A stretch of 64,000 bases of DNA from Leptobrachium leishanense (Eukaryota; Chordata; Amphibia; Anura; Megophryidae): assembly GCA_009667805.1 (NCBI GenBank), contig CM019070.1, positions 60,578,735 through 60,642,734 on the forward strand, given 5' to 3'. Both the position numbers and the translations under genes were made by a program. Positions 63,163-64,000 of this stretch are shown here, piece after piece (the first letter of the stretch is position 1; every line of letters starts with the position of its first letter). The notes beneath the pieces are model-generated. The model ran no database searches. It was given only the letters and a program-made list of their open reading frames with translations, and was not told the DNA's origin.

Positions 63163-63806
63163 ACCTCTTTCTTAACCTTTATCTGCTTTATTGCAGAGTG
63201 TGACTCGGGGTTAAATTTCACTATCGTGAACGGTAACCCCGAGCCACGCTCGGGCTGGATGCATACTCACCTCCTCCTGGCTCCCTCGCTGTCCCCGCAG
63301 TGTGATCGCTGCGAGCTTCTTCCTGGTAAGGCTCCCTGCGAGTCACACAATGCAGGGGGCGGGACCAGCAGCAAACTTAGAAAAAAATAATTTTACACTG
63401 TATAATCCAAAGTGCATTGTTTATGAACGGCCACTAGGTGGCACTACAGGATAAGAAACAGACCATACATCGTCTCACCCTTGTTTTCAGACAGATTTCA
63501 GTGTTTTTTGTTGTATTTTATTGAATATCATTTATTTGCATTATTTTGGATAATTATTTTTGGGATAATAAATTATTATGTCGTGTTTCAAACTTTATCG
63601 GACTCGGTGTATTTACTATTATTTTTTAAATTAATTAATTTATTTATAAAGGATTTTACCAGTAAGGACTCTTGCTTGCACGGATTTCAGTGCGTGTTTC
63701 CTAATTATTACAAGCTAACTATGTACAAAAACACATTTCCTTTAAAAAAAAATAATTGAGCTTTTAGACACGAAATTTTGAAAAAATTAGACCGCCAAGG
63801 AGGTTA
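63163..63806. repeat. Probable TTAA MITE with a CCCCGAGC hairpin
   Basis: Starts TTAACCTCTTTCTTAACC and ends GACCGCCAAGGAGGTTAA. Contains the hairpin CCCCGAGCCACGCTCGGG (63237-63254). Shares its end and hairpin with 60085-60180. Confidence 0.55.
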
Positions 63807-64000
63807 ATGACGAATATTGTTTGGCAACATTGGCTGTTTTTATGTTACAAAATCAATTGGTCGTGGCAATATACATCTCACTGTTACTATGTGAGATCGA
63901 TAGAGTAATTATAGCTGGGGGTGCATTTTTCTTCATTTTTAGCATACCATGATACGGCAGCTATTCCTACATACTTAGCCAAAATAAATTACTATCTCTT

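Noticed and set aside
49211..64000. A second FMO gene downstream (FMOs are often clustered)
   Set aside because: No FAD, NADPH or FATGY motif and no exon of typical length was found after 49210.

Overview
The window is a piece of a vertebrate nuclear genome, most likely an anuran amphibian. It holds one spliced host gene with long introns, embedded in a dense and young-looking set of transposable elements (TEs): PIF/Harbinger with a MADF partner gene, several hAT lineages, Tc1/mariner, L2-type LINE, a tyrosine-recombinase (Ngaro/DIRS-like) retrotransposon, solo LTRs, hammerhead-ribozyme-bearing retro-insertions and many MITEs. The species call is inference from TE composition; no organelle, rRNA or bacterial features are seen.

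Host gene: a complete plus-strand flavin-containing monooxygenase (FMO) gene runs from the ATG at 1120 to the TAA at 49210. It has eight coding exons whose lengths (132, 189, 163, 143, 200, 350, 73, 364 nt) match the canonical FMO exon plan. They encode 537 residues with the FAD-binding GxGxxG, the FMO signature, the NADPH-binding GxGxxG and the FATGY motif. All coding-exon boundaries are GT/AG and the reading frame is uninterrupted. Intron 5 alone is about 24.9 kb and carries most of the large TEs.

Layout: 1-1113 upstream/intron 1; 1261-5065 a hAT element full of nested MITEs; 5.6-8.2 kb two related MITEs; 9.0-10.0 kb solo LTR containing a hAT MITE; 10.4-12.0 kb near-intact Tc1; 12.5-12.8 kb hammerhead retro-insertion; 13.4-14.3 kb MITE; 16.1-20.5 kb decayed Harbinger split by a solo LTR with a 33-bp minisatellite; 20.5-21.05 kb hAT MITE; 21.8-25.2 kb L2 LINE; 25.2-39.0 kb a nested stack: an orphan TE-like gene split by hAT copy A, itself split by an apparently intact Harbinger and by hAT copy B; 40.4-41.2 kb Tc1 fossil; 42.3-43.7 kb MITEs; 44.4-46.0 kb a 1.6-kb foldback with a hammerhead-like motif; 46.3-48.4 kb small repeats; 48.8-49.7 kb last FMO exon and 3' UTR; 49.9-58.6 kb MITEs, an unidentified minus-strand retro-insertion and an Ngaro-like element; 58.6-64.0 kb intergenic DNA with MITEs, a Tc1 scrap and one weak candidate exon.

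Most notable: (1) a 3.6-kb Harbinger element whose two antisense genes are interlocked, each having an exon inside the intron of the other, both open; (2) two retro-insertions with 14- and 16-bp target duplications carrying hammerhead-ribozyme-like sequences, one a long perfect-type hairpin in an FMO intron; (3) a stratigraphic stack of insertions with readable target duplications; (4) an orphan coding sequence whose reading frame resumes across a 12.9-kb insertion.
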